From NCBI RefSeq assembly GCF_005222815.1, contig NZ_STGB01000004.1:1-64000 (forward strand): a DNA stretch of 64,000 nt. Direction: 5' to 3'. Made by a program: the position numbers and the translations under genes. Position 1 is the first letter of the stretch. Each line of letters opens with the position of its first letter. Below, piece after piece: positions 1 to 8,536 of the stretch. The stretch comes from Roseomonas sp. AR75. Its GTDB lineage: Bacteria; Pseudomonadota; Alphaproteobacteria; Acetobacterales; Acetobacteraceae. Under the pieces are notes generated by a model that worked only from the letters and a program-made list of their open reading frames with translations, was not told the origin of the DNA and made no database searches.

Positions 1-4
1 CCAT

Positions 5-120
5 ATCCCCCTCATGGGGGAGAGGGTTGGGTGAGGGGGACGCGCAGGCTGCGGAACGCGCTCCGCAACCGGCACGCCCCCCTCACCCCGGCCCTCTCCC
101 CCCTGCGGGTGGAGAGGGAG
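5..120. repeat. Inverted pair of C-rich intergenic repeat elements
   Basis: Two copies of a C-rich element lie head to head downstream of infB. One (about 5-39) reads as its reverse complement; the other (about 78-120) contains the core CTCACCCCGGCCCTCTCCC followed by a short GC hairpin. The same family appears, again as an inverted pair, at 52600-52713. This is typical of REP-like palindromes in GC-rich bacteria. It may also end the infB transcript. Confidence 0.6.
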
Positions 121-142
121 TGTCGGTCCCGGGTGGCGCGGG

Positions 143-3100
143 TTAAAGCTCCGCGGCCACCGTCTCCGTCTCGTAGCACTCGATCTGGTCGTCCACGCGG
201 ATGTCGTTGTAGTTCGCGAAGGACATGCCGCATTCGTAGCCGCTGGTCACTTCCTTCACGTCATCCTTGAAGCGGCGCAGCGTGCTGAGCTCGCCCTGGT
301 GGATGACCACGCCGTCGCGCAGCAGGCGCACGCCGCAGCCGCGGCGTACCACGCCTTCCGTCACGCGGCAGCCGGCGATGTTGCCGAGGCGCTTGACCTC
401 GAACACCTGCAGGATCTGCGCGTAGCCCAGGAACTTCTCGCGCTGCACCGGCGCCAGCTTGCCGCGCACCAGCGTCTCGATGTCGTCCGCCACCTGGTAG
501 ATGATCGAGTAGTAGCGGATGTCCACGCCCTCGCGCTGCGCCAGCTCCCGCGCCTGGGTGGTGGCGCGGACGTTGAAGGCGACGATCACGGCATCCGACG
601 CCTTGGCGAGCTGCACGTCGGATTCGGTGATCTGGCCCACCGCGCTGAGCAGCACGCGGACCTTCACCTCGTCATTGCCGATCTTGCCGAGGGTGACGGC
701 GATGGCTTCGGACGAGCCCTGCACGTCCGCCTTGACCACGACGGCCACTTCCTTCTGCGCGCCGGCCTGGATGCGGGCGAGCATGTCGGTCAGGTTGCCG
801 CGCAGCGCCGCGCTGGCGGCGACCTGCTTCTCCCGCAGCTTGCGCTGGCGGAATTCGCTGATCTCGCGGGCGCGGGCCTCGTCGTCGACGACCACGAAGG
901 TCTCGCCGGCGCCGGGCACGCCCGACAGGCCGAGGATCTCCACCGGGGTGGAGGGGTCGGCTTCCTTCAGTTGCCGGCCCTTGTCGTCGAGCATGGCGCG
1001 GATGCGGCCCCATTCGGCGCCGGCCACGACGATGTCGCCCTGGCGCAGCGTGCCGCGCTGGACCAGCACCGTCGCCACCGGGCCGCGGCCGCGATCGAGC
1101 TTGGACTCGATCACCGTGCCCTCGCCCTGGCGCTCGGGGTTGGCGCGCAGGTCCAGGATCTCCGCCTGCAGCGTGATCGCCTCGAGCAGCTTGTCGAGGT
1201 TGATCTTCTGCGTGGCCGAGACCTCGATCTCCTGCGTCTCGCCGCCCAGGCTCTCGACCACGATCTCGTGCTGCAGCAGTTCCTGCCGCACGCGGTCGGG
1301 CTTCACGCCCTGCTTGTCGATCTTGTTGATCGCCACGATCAGCGGGACGTTGGCCGCCTTGGCGTGGCTGATCGCCTCGATCGTCTGCGGCATCACGCCG
1401 TCATCGGCGGCGACGACCAGCACGACCATGTCGGTCACGCTGGCGCCGCGGGCGCGCATGGCGGTGAAGGCGGCGTGGCCGGGCGTGTCGATGAAGGTCA
1501 CGCGGTTGCCGTCCGGCATCGCCACCTGGTAGGCGCCGATGTGCTGAGTGATGCCGCCGGCCTCGTGGGCGGCGACATCGGCCTTGCGCAGCGCATCGAG
1601 CAGGCTGGTCTTGCCGTGGTCGACATGGCCCATGATGGTCACCACGGGGGGCCGCGACAGCAGCTCCTCCTCGGTGTCCTCCACCCCTTCCAGGCCCATC
1701 TCGACGTCGCCTTCCGCCACGCGGCGGACGCGGTGGCCGAATTCCTGCACGACGAGTTCCGCCGTGTCGGCGTCGATGGACTGGGTCAGGGTCGCCATCA
1801 CGCCCATGCGGAACAGCGCCTTCACCACCTCGCCGCCACGGGCGGCCATGCGGTTGGCGAGTTCCTGCACGGTGATGCTTTCCGGCACCACCACGTCGCG
1901 GACCACGCGCTCAGCGCCGGAGCGCAGGCGGGCGAGTTCCTGCTGCCGCCGCTCACGCTCACGGGCACGGCGGATGGAGGCGATGGAGCGCGTGCGCTCG
2001 TCCTCGCCCTCGATCGCGGCGCCGATATCGATACGGCCTTCGCGGCGGCCAGGGCCGGTGAGCGTGTTCTTCTTGGCCGGAACCGGCGTGCCGCCCTTCT
2101 TCGCGTCGGGACCGAGGCGACGATCATCGTCACGTCCGGTGCGCGGGCGAAGGGTGAGCTTGGACGGCGTGTCGGCCGAGGGCGGCGCCATCGGCGCGCC
2201 GGGGCCGCCGGGGCGACGTGGACCGCTGAAGCCGGTCGGCACCGGGCCGGGGCGGCCGCTGCGCAGCGGCGCACCCCCGCCGGGGCCGGCCGGGCGCGGG
2301 CCCATGCCGGGGCCGCCGGCGGGACGGCCATAGCCGCCACCGCCACCGGCCGGGCGCGGACCATCGCCATAGCGCGGCGCGCCACCCGGGCCGTCGCGGC
2401 GGGGGGCGCCGGCCGGGCCGTCGCGGCGCGGGCCGTAATCGCTGCGCGGGGCACCGCCGGGGCCGTCGCGACGCGGCGCGTAATCGCCGCGCGGCGCGCC
2501 GCCGGGCGCGCCGGCATCACGCCGCGGCGCGTAGTCGCCGCGCTGCTGGTAGTCGCCGCGCGGCGGATAGTCGCCTCGGGCGGGTGGGGCGGCCGGGCGC
2601 GGCGGCGGGGCCTGCGGCGCCGGGCGCGGCGGGGCCTCGGCGGCGGGCTGCGCCACCGGCGCCGGCGGCGGCTCGGCGGCACGGGGCGCTTCCGGCGCGT
2701 CGGCCTGGGGTGCGGCGGGCGGGGGAGCGGAACGCGCTTCGGCCGCGGCGCGACGCGCCTCGGCGGCGGCACGCGCCTCCTCCTCGGCCTGCTCGGCGCG
2801 GCGGCGATCCTCCTCCTCCGCGCGGCGCGCGGCTTCCTCGGCGGCGGAGCGCACCATCAGCGCCTGGCGCTCGCGCTCCTCGCGCTCGCGCTGGGCCTGG
2901 GCCTTGCGCTGCTCGTCGAGCACGCGCTGGCGCGTGGCGATCTCGGCCTGGGTCAGCGGGCGTCCCGCCGTGGCTCCCTTGCCTTGCTGGGCAGGCGCGC
3001 CGCCGGGCTTCGCCCCGGGCGCGGCCGGCTTCGCAGCCGGCGCGGGTGCGCCGGGCTTGGCGGCCGGCGCGCCGGGTGTCGCGCGCTTCTTCAGCACCTC

Positions 3101-3241
3101 CACCTGCACGACCTTGCTGCGGCCGTGACTGAAGGACTGACGCACGCTACCCGCATCCACTGTCTTGCCCAGGTCGAGGCGTCCGCCCGGCCGGAGCGAG
3201 AGCCGGCCCTTGCCTGCATCCTGGTCGTTCTGGTCGCTCAT
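143..3241 (-). CDS. infB: Translation initiation factor IF-2
   Basis: This is the GTPase that places fMet-tRNA on the 30S subunit, 1032 aa. The start chosen is ATG at 3241 (MSDQNDQD), 28 bases after the ylxR stop. A longer in-frame extension to 3763 only runs through ylxR sequence. The N-terminus has the short IF2_N segment, a charged helical stretch (about residues 97-175, rich in R/E/A), and a proline/alanine tract. A low-complexity region follows with repeated RGDY and PRRDG units (about 219-305). The G domain begins near residue 535 with GHVDHGKTS, then DTPGH near 587 and NKID near 640; domains II-IV follow. It is the last gene of the rimP-nusA-ylxR operon visible here. The family assignment is secure; the repeat-rich linker is unusual only in composition. 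Confidence 0.98.
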   Translation of the reverse strand: MSDQNDQDAGKGRLSLRPGGRLDLGKTVDAGSVRQSFSHGRSKVVQVEVLKKRATPGAPAAKPGAPAPAAKPAAPGAKPGGAPAQQGKGATAGRPLTQAEIATRQRVLDEQRKAQAQREREERERQALMVRSAAEEAARRAEEEDRRRAEQAEEEARAAAEARRAAAEARSAPPPAAPQADAPEAPRAAEPPPAPVAQPAAEAPPRPAPQAPPPRPAAPPARGDYPPRGDYQQRGDYAPRRDAGAPGGAPRGDYAPRRDGPGGAPRSDYGPRRDGPAGAPRRDGPGGAPRYGDGPRPAGGGGGYGRPAGGPGMGPRPAGPGGGAPLRSGRPGPVPTGFSGPRRPGGPGAPMAPPSADTPSKLTLRPRTGRDDDRRLGPDAKKGGTPVPAKKNTLTGPGRREGRIDIGAAIEGEDERTRSIASIRRARERERRQQELARLRSGAERVVRDVVVPESITVQELANRMAARGGEVVKALFRMGVMATLTQSIDADTAELVVQEFGHRVRRVAEGDVEMGLEGVEDTEEELLSRPPVVTIMGHVDHGKTSLLDALRKADVAAHEAGGITQHIGAYQVAMPDGNRVTFIDTPGHAAFTAMRARGASVTDMVVLVVAADDGVMPQTIEAISHAKAANVPLIVAINKIDKQGVKPDRVRQELLQHEIVVESLGGETQEIEVSATQKINLDKLLEAITLQAEILDLRANPERQGEGTVIESKLDRGRGPVATVLVQRGTLRQGDIVVAGAEWGRIRAMLDDKGRQLKEADPSTPVEILGLSGVPGAGETFVVVDDEARAREISEFRQRKLREKQVAASAALRGNLTDMLARIQAGAQKEVAVVVKADVQGSSEAIAVTLGKIGNDEVKVRVLLSAVGQITESDVQLAKASDAVIVAFNVRATTQARELAQREGVDIRYYSIIYQVADDIETLVRGKLAPVQREKFLGYAQILQVFEVKRLGNIAGCRVTEGVVRRGCGVRLLRDGVVIHQGELSTLRRFKDDVKEVTSGYECGMSFANYNDIRVDDQIECYETETVAAEL

Positions 3242-3269
3242 CCGCCGATCCGAACCCGATCTCTTCCAA

Positions 3270-4061
3270 TCAACCCGTTGCGCCGGCCGCGCCATCGCGA
3301 CCGTCGTCTCTCGCGTCCGGTCGGGCGCGATCCTCCGCCGGATCCCCGCCCGGCTTGCGGGAACCGCGCGAGGGCGCGGTGCCCGAGCGGAGGGTGACCC
3401 CCTCCAGCCTCGCGGCCTCGGCCGCGATCCTTTCCGCCAGCCGCCCGGGGGCGACGGCGACATGGACGGCCCGGTCGCGGCCGAAGAGCACCCCCAGCGC
3501 GGCCGCGTCGAGCGGCCCCACAACGGGCACCGTGCGGTGGCCGACCAGCCGGGCCTTCTCGGCCGGGCTGCCATCCGCCGCCTGCACCAGCAGACCGGCG
3601 CGGCCGGCCTGCAGCCATTCCCTGGCCGCCTGCCACCCGCTGACCGCCTGCCCCGCGCGCCGCGCGAAGCCGACAAGGTCCCGGATGCGCCCCCGCAGGC
3701 CATCCTCGATCGTCGCGCGAAGGTCGGGGGGCACATGCACCTCGCCGCGGGCAGCCTTCGCAAAGGCCCCGCGGCGCGCGGCCTGTTCTAACACATCGGC
3801 CCTCGCGCTCAACCACATTCCCCGCCCCGGCAGTTTTTCCGCCAGATCGGCGATCACCGTGCGGTCCGGGCCGAGCACGAAGCGGATCATCGCCGCCTTC
3901 GGCTGGCTTTCGCGCGTGACGAGGCAGCGCCGGAACGGCCCGCGTTCCGGCTCATCCTCCTCCGCCTCGGGGAGCAGTTCAGCCGGCGCGCTCGTTGTCC
4001 GTCTCCCCTTCGCCCGCCTCGGCGCCTGCCTCGGTCTCGGTCTCGGCCTCCGTCTCGGCAT
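3270..4061 (-). CDS. ylxR: YlxR family RNA-binding protein (DUF448) fused to an L7Ae-like domain
   Basis: A cytoplasmic RNA-binding protein encoded between nusA and infB, as in most bacteria. The YlxR signature is visible as RRCLVTRE and, about 35 residues later, GRGMWLSA. The C-terminal half ([19 protein letters not shown] and following) looks like the L7Ae-type domain that alphaproteobacterial YlxR proteins often carry. The exact start is uncertain. The first ATG (4061) overlaps the nusA 3' end by 83 bases, and its first residues (an Arg/Pro run) look like out-of-frame nusA sequence. Translation may really start at a non-ATG codon near 3970-3975, just after the nusA stop. The next internal ATG would remove the RRCLVTRE motif and is unlikely. 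Confidence 0.85.
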   Translation of the reverse strand: MPRRRPRPRPRQAPRRAKGRRTTSAPAELLPEAEEDEPERGPFRRCLVTRESQPKAAMIRFVLGPDRTVIADLAEKLPGRGMWLSARADVLEQAARRGAFAKAARGEVHVPPDLRATIEDGLRGRIRDLVGFARRAGQAVSGWQAAREWLQAGRAGLLVQAADGSPAEKARLVGHRTVPVVGPLDAAALGVLFGRDRAVHVAVAPGRLAERIAAEAARLEGVTLRSGTAPSRGSRKPGGDPAEDRARPDARDDGRDGAAGATG

Positions 4062-5592
4062 CCTCGACGACCGGCTCGTCGCCGAACCAGCCCGCCGACT
4101 GGCGCGCGGCCATGATGATGGCGTTGGCGCTTTCCTCGTCCACCGCCTCGGTGCCGAGGATCTCGACCAGCTCGTCGCCGGCGAGGTCCGCCAGGTCCTC
4201 GAGCGATTTCACGCCCTTCTCGCCGAGCTGGACCATCATCTGCGGCGAGAAGCCGCCGACCTCGGCCAGCACGTCCTCCACGCCCATCTCGCGGCGCTTC
4301 TCGTCGAGCTCGCCGTCGCGCTTCTCGATGAAGGCGCTGGCGCGGCGCTTGAGCTCGGCGGCGATGTTCTCGTCGAAGCCCTCGATGCCGGCGAGCTCCT
4401 CGTCGTCCACGGCCACGATCTCCTCGATCGAGCCGAAGCCCTCGGTCACCAGCAGGCCGGCGATGACGTCGTCCACGTCCAGGCCCTCGACGAAGAGGCC
4501 GCTGCGCTTGCGGAAATCCTCCTGCCGGCGCTCGCTCTCTTCGGCCTCCGTGAGGATGTCGATATCGTAGCGCGTGAGCTGCGATGCAAGGCGCACATTC
4601 TGGCCGCGGCGGCCGATGGCCAGCGAGAGCTGGTCGTCGGGCACCACCACCTCGCAGCGGCGGCCATCCTCGTCGAGCACCACCTTGGTGACCTCGGCCG
4701 GGGCGAGGCCGTTGACGATGAAGGTGGCGCTGTCGGGCGACCAGTTGATGATGTCGATCTTCTCGCCCTGCAGCTCCTGCACCACGGCCTGCACGCGGGA
4801 ACCGCGCATGCCGACGCAGGCGCCGACCGGGTCGATGCTGCTGTCGCGGCTGATCACCGCCATCTTGGCGCGGCTGCCGGGATCGCGCGCCACCGCCTTG
4901 ATCTCGATGATGCCGTCGTAGATCTCCGGCACTTCCTGCGCGAAGAGCTTGGCCAGGAAGCCGGGATGCGTGCGGGAGAGGAAGATCTGCGGGCCGCGCG
5001 GCTCCTCGCGCACGTCGTAGATGTAGGCGCGGACGCGGTCGCCGTTCTTGAAGGCCTCGCGCGGGATGGTCTCGTCGCGGCGCAGCAGCGCCTCGGCGCG
5101 GCCGAGATCCACCATCAGGTTGCCGTACTCGGTGCGCTTGACGATGCCGTTGATGATCTCGCCGACGCGATCCTTGTATTCGTGGAACTGCTTGCTGCGC
5201 TCCACCTCGCGCACGCGCTGCACGATCACCTGCTTGGCGGTCTGGGCTGCGATGCGGCCGAAATCGATCGGCGGCAGCGGGTCCACGATGAACTCACCGA
5301 TGCCGATGCCCGGCTTGATCTTCTGCGCGATGCGGACGGGGATCTGGGTGGCCTCGTTCTCCACCGGCTCCTGTTCCACCACCTCGGTCCAGCGCGAGAG
5401 CTTCACCTCGCCGGACTTGCGGTCGATGACGGCGCGGATGTCCTTCTCGTGGCCGTATTTCGCGCGGCCGGCCTTCTGGATGGCCTGCTCCATCGCCTCG
5501 AGCACTTCCTCGCGCTCGATCATCTTCTCGCGCGCGACGGCGTCGGCGACCTGCAGCAGCTCCGGGCGTGCGATGGCGACGTCGAGGGCCAT
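3979..5592 (-). CDS. nusA: Transcription termination/antitermination factor NusA
   Basis: NusA binds RNA polymerase and nascent RNA and modulates pausing, termination and antitermination. The product is 537 aa from ATG 5592 ([20 protein letters not shown]). That start follows AGGGAA at 7-base spacing and lies one base past the rimP stop, so the two genes are tightly coupled. The order is NusA N-domain (1 to about 130), S1 domain, two KH domains (about 230-345), then two helix-hairpin repeats ending in an acidic, Glu-rich tail. An upstream ATG (5631) would add 13 residues inside rimP and is less likely. The C-terminal repeats match the long NusA form of proteobacteria. Confidence 0.97.
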   Translation of the reverse strand: MALDVAIARPELLQVADAVAREKMIEREEVLEAMEQAIQKAGRAKYGHEKDIRAVIDRKSGEVKLSRWTEVVEQEPVENEATQIPVRIAQKIKPGIGIGEFIVDPLPPIDFGRIAAQTAKQVIVQRVREVERSKQFHEYKDRVGEIINGIVKRTEYGNLMVDLGRAEALLRRDETIPREAFKNGDRVRAYIYDVREEPRGPQIFLSRTHPGFLAKLFAQEVPEIYDGIIEIKAVARDPGSRAKMAVISRDSSIDPVGACVGMRGSRVQAVVQELQGEKIDIINWSPDSATFIVNGLAPAEVTKVVLDEDGRRCEVVVPDDQLSLAIGRRGQNVRLASQLTRYDIDILTEAEESERRQEDFRKRSGLFVEGLDVDDVIAGLLVTEGFGSIEEIVAVDDEELAGIEGFDENIAAELKRRASAFIEKRDGELDEKRREMGVEDVLAEVGGFSPQMMVQLGEKGVKSLEDLADLAGDELVEILGTEAVDEESANAIIMAARQSAGWFGDEPVVEDAETEAETETEAGAEAGEGETDNERAG

Positions 5593-5593
5593 G

Positions 5594-6202
5594 TCAGTGT
5601 TCCCTGGGTCTTGTTGGCCCATCGGATTCACGCTCCGCGCCCTCGGCGCCGAGCGATCCGCTGGGGGCGGCGGTCGCCGCGATCAGTTCATCGGTGAGCA
5701 CGAGCTGCGCCTTGCGGATGTTGCCGCGCGGGAACTTCTCCTCCGTGCCGTCTTCCAGCCGGAGCGTGGCGGTCTCGGCGTCGGCGCCAAGGGCGATGCC
5801 CCGGAAACGCTTGCGGCCGTTCTGCGGCACGACGAGTTCCACGCGCGCCTCATGCCCGGCGTAGCGGTTCCAGTCCTTGGCGCGGGTCAGCGGGCGGTCG
5901 ATGCCGGGGGAGGAAACCTCCAGCGTCCACTCGCCGCGGATCGGATCCTCGACGTCCAGCACCGCGCCGATCACGTGGCTGATCGCCTCGCAATCCTCGA
6001 CGCGGAACGGGGCCTCGTCGGCGCGGTCGGCCATGATCTGCACGACCGGCCGTTCCTTGCCGCTGACCTGCACGCGCACGAGCTCGTAGCCGAGCTGGCG
6101 CAGGCTGGGCAGGATGGTGGCGGCGATGCGGGCCTCCAGCCCTTCGAGGTGAGGGAGGTCGTCGTCGGTCGGCAGGGTCTGGGCGGTGTCGCGTTCGGTC
6201 AT
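5594..6202 (-). CDS. rimP: Ribosome maturation factor RimP
   Basis: RimP assists 30S subunit maturation. The product is 202 aa. It shows the DUF150 pattern: an N-terminal alpha/beta domain with [11 protein letters not shown] and [19 protein letters not shown], then [12 protein letters not shown], which is diagnostic, and a C-terminal SH3-like domain ([20 protein letters not shown]). The last 25 or so residues are a poorly conserved acidic/proline tail. It is first in the rimP-nusA-ylxR-infB operon. Its leader contains a canonical intrinsic terminator (6230-6257), so expression may be attenuated. Confidence 0.96.
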   Translation of the reverse strand: MTERDTAQTLPTDDDLPHLEGLEARIAATILPSLRQLGYELVRVQVSGKERPVVQIMADRADEAPFRVEDCEAISHVIGAVLDVEDPIRGEWTLEVSSPGIDRPLTRAKDWNRYAGHEARVELVVPQNGRKRFRGIALGADAETATLRLEDGTEEKFPRGNIRKAQLVLTDELIAATAAPSGSLGAEGAERESDGPTRPREH

Positions 6203-6229
6203 GCGCTCTGTCTCGCAGTACCAGCCAAC

Positions 6230-6257
6230 AAAAAAGGTGGCCCTTTCGGGCCACCTT
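6230..6257 (-). terminator. Intrinsic terminator in front of rimP
   Basis: Read on the minus strand there is a perfect 10-bp stem AAGGTGGCCC / GGGCCACCTT closed by a GAAA tetraloop and followed at once by a T run (6230-6235 on the plus strand is AAAAAA). It sits 27 bases before the rimP ATG and about 70 bases after the upstream gene's stop. It can end the transcript of the upstream small gene, act as an attenuator for rimP-nusA-infB, or both. Confidence 0.88.
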
Positions 6258-6328
6258 CCGTCAAGCTCGGAAAGCGATCTCTGCGCTCATATAGCCTCGT
6301 GCCGCGGCGGCTGCAAGCAGCGCGGCGG

Positions 6329-6811
6329 CTATCCCGCGCCGGGCGGCGCGGGCACGCGCGCCAGATGCGTCACCCTGCGCCGGCCATGCGCGCGGGCAGA
6401 GAGCGGGGCGGCGTGCAGGCGGTTGTCGAAGACCCGCGCCGCGCCGCAGCGCGCCACGTCCAGCAGGCAGAAATGGTCGGTGACGCGGGCGAGCCACCAG
6501 CCCTCCGGCAAGCCCTGCCGCACCGCCTGGCAGAGCGTGGGATTCCCTTCGACGGCGCGCGGCTCCGCGGCGAGGCCGAGCGCATCCAGCGCGCCGATCA
6601 GGTCGCGCCACCAGGCGGTGACGATCTCCTGGCCCGCCGGGTAGCGCTGCGGCGCGACGCGGCTCAGCAGGGCGCAGGCGCTGGCATAGGAAAGCCCGGC
6701 GGCGGTGGCGAGCACCGTCGGTCCGCACCAGGGCGCGGCGCCGGCGCGCTCGCCGGCGAAGTCGGCGGGGCGGCGCAGGCGGGGCAATCGGTCGTTGGCG
6801 GGAGGCAGCAT
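6329..6811 (-). CDS. Papain/C39-like cysteine peptidase-fold protein, small
   Basis: A 160-aa protein that I cannot assign to a named family with certainty. The layout suggests a papain/C39-like fold. A putative nucleophile Cys lies in APWCGPTVLATAAGLSYASA, a His in ARVTDHFCLLDV, and an Asp/Asn in ARVFDNRLHAAPL, in the order Cys-His-Asp/Asn expected for this fold. There is no signal peptide and no double-glycine transporter domain. The start chosen is ATG 6811. A TTG at 6871 would give 20 more residues and begin 25 bases after the tonB-like stop. The gene follows the TonB-like gene on the same strand. The intrinsic terminator at 6230-6257 closes its transcript. Confidence 0.6.
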   Translation of the reverse strand: MLPPANDRLPRLRRPADFAGERAGAAPWCGPTVLATAAGLSYASACALLSRVAPQRYPAGQEIVTAWWRDLIGALDALGLAAEPRAVEGNPTLCQAVRQGLPEGWWLARVTDHFCLLDVARCGAARVFDNRLHAAPLSARAHGRRRVTHLARVPAPPGAG

Positions 6812-6895
6812 CGCGATACCACGGGCGGGAAGAGCGTCGCTCACGATACCGTGATGTATACGATAGAACAACCCTGCCGGTCCCCCCGGCGACGG

Positions 6896-8368
6896 TCAGC
6901 GCCGCATGATCAGGATGTAGTTCACCGTCAGGTCGATGGTGACACTCGGCTCCGCCGGCGGCGGGAAGGCCGGAAGCTGCGCGCCGGAGAAGGGGAAGGT
7001 CGTCCCGGTGTTCAGCGAGGGCGAGGCCGAGGGCCCGACCAGCCGCACTTCCCGCACCCGCCCGTCCGGTCCCGCGATGATCTGCACGCGGACGGTGCCC
7101 ATCTCCCGGTTCTCGATGGCGCGGCGGGGGTACTGGATGTTCTGGTCCAGCCAGCGCCGGAACGCCGCGCGCCAATCCGCGCCGACATTGGCGCCGGAGA
7201 CCCGGACATTGGGGTCCGCCGCGGCGCGGCCCTCCGACAGGCGCGGATCGACGCGCAGGTCCATGCCCTGCGATTGCGGCCGCCCGGAAGGCAGCGGCGA
7301 GGAGGGGGAGGGCGCGGCCGGGCGGGACGGCCTGCCGCCGAGCTGCACGCCGCCGGGCAGGAAGACGGTGCCGGGCGGGAAGGCGGGCGCCGCCTCCTGC
7401 TGGCGCGGGCTGGGCACCGGCTGCGGCGGACGCGCGGGCGCGGCCTGGCGACGCGGCGGCTCGCGCGGGGGTTCCGGGGCGGGCGCTGGGGGCGGCGGCA
7501 CGGGCAGCGCGGCGATGGGCGGTGGCGGGGCCGGTGGCGGCGGCTCCGGCAGGAGTTCGGGCGGCGGCTCCTCGCTCGGCCGCGGCGCGGCGGGCGGGGA
7601 GGGTGCGGCGAGTTCGGGCAGCGGCGGGCGCGGTGCGGCCGGGGCGTCGGGCGGCGGCTCCGGCCGGGGAGGCGGGGCGGCGAGACGCGGCGTGTCCGGC
7701 GTCGGCTGCGGCGCATCCGGCGCGGCGACGGCCGGCGGGCGGGGCGCAAGCGCCGGCGCGGCGGGCGGCGGTGCGGGCACGGGCGGGACCGGCGCGGGGC
7801 GCGGCACAGCCAGGGGCGGCGCGGTGGAGGCGAGCGGCGGCGGGGTGGGCTGCGGCGGCGGCGCATCCGGCGCGGGCGGCGGCGGTGGCAGCGCCTCGGA
7901 CGCCGGCGGCAGGGGCGGGGCGCTGGCCTGCGGCGGCTGCGGCACCAGGCTGGGCACGGGCGGCGCGGGGGGCGGCGCCGGCGAGCTGGTGGCCTCCGGC
8001 AGGGACGGCTGCGGCGGGGCCGGCGCGACCTCCAGCCCCTCCGGCGGCTCGGCCAGGGCGCGTTCGGGCTGCCCGCCCTCGAAGACGATATCGAAGGAGG
8101 GGGGCGGCAGATCCTCCGGCGCCGGCGGATGCCGCCCGGCCCACCACAGAGCGGCGAGCAGGATCGCGAGATGCGCCGCGATGGAGACCGGCACCCAGGG
8201 GCGGCTGCCCCCGCGGCGGTCCACCGGCCAGCGCTGCGCCGCCAGCGGCGGGGCGGGCGGCAGGCGCGTGGGCGGCAGCGAAGGCTCCCGGCGCGTCGTC
8301 GCGCGGCGTCGCGCCAGCAGGCGGGACGGTGTGCGCGGGCGCGGATTGGGGCGGAGGGTCTCGGTCAC
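6896..8368 (-). CDS. TonB-like energy transducer with very long proline-rich linker
   Basis: A 490-aa inner-membrane protein predicted to span the periplasm. It starts at GTG 8368 (VTETLRPNP). The first 60 residues are basic and cytoplasmic, followed by one membrane segment (PVSIAAHLAILLAALWWAG). Next comes a roughly 300-residue Pro/Ala/Glu-rich tract with many PPP and PAP units, and a C-terminal TonB-type domain (LDQNIQYPRRAIENREMGTV, then GPDGRVREVRLV). E. coli TonB has about 240 residues and a much shorter linker. No ExbB, ExbD or TonB-dependent receptor gene lies in the window. It could instead be a TonB-domain cell-envelope protein with another partner. Confidence 0.8.
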   Translation of the reverse strand: MTETLRPNPRPRTPSRLLARRRATTRREPSLPPTRLPPAPPLAAQRWPVDRRGGSRPWVPVSIAAHLAILLAALWWAGRHPPAPEDLPPPSFDIVFEGGQPERALAEPPEGLEVAPAPPQPSLPEATSSPAPPPAPPVPSLVPQPPQASAPPLPPASEALPPPPPAPDAPPPQPTPPPLASTAPPLAVPRPAPVPPVPAPPPAAPALAPRPPAVAAPDAPQPTPDTPRLAAPPPRPEPPPDAPAAPRPPLPELAAPSPPAAPRPSEEPPPELLPEPPPPAPPPPIAALPVPPPPAPAPEPPREPPRRQAAPARPPQPVPSPRQQEAAPAFPPGTVFLPGGVQLGGRPSRPAAPSPSSPLPSGRPQSQGMDLRVDPRLSEGRAAADPNVRVSGANVGADWRAAFRRWLDQNIQYPRRAIENREMGTVRVQIIAGPDGRVREVRLVGPSASPSLNTGTTFPFSGAQLPAFPPPAEPSVTIDLTVNYILIMRR

Positions 8369-8536
8369 GTGACGCAGGCGGGATAGACGATCCCGCGCGC
8401 CCCGGCGAGCGCTTCCAGGGCGCCGTTGCATTCCGCAAACCCGCGCGATCCAACACGGGAATCGCGCCGGCGCGCCGCACCCTCCGATTGAACCGCGCCG
8501 GGATTCGCGCAAGCCTCCCTGGCGGAGGGAACATCC

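Noticed and set aside
299..3397. A 1032-codon open frame opposite infB
   Set aside because: Its product is Ala/Arg/His-rich low complexity with no family motif. It mirrors infB codon positions in a high-GC sequence; infB on the other strand is certain.
6203..6328. tRNA gene before rimP, as in enteric bacteria (metY)
   Set aside because: No cloverleaf can be formed; the only structure is the intrinsic terminator hairpin.
6841..6871. TTG start and GTATAC promoter-like sequence before the C39-like gene
   Set aside because: The TTG has no good ribosome binding site, and the AT-rich patch is only 25 bases after an upstream gene on the same strand. Kept as an alternative, not annotated.
5048..8386. 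A 1112-codon plus-strand frame across nusA, rimP and the tonB-like gene
   Set aside because: It crosses three real genes on the opposite strand, including an intrinsic terminator, and has no family signature.
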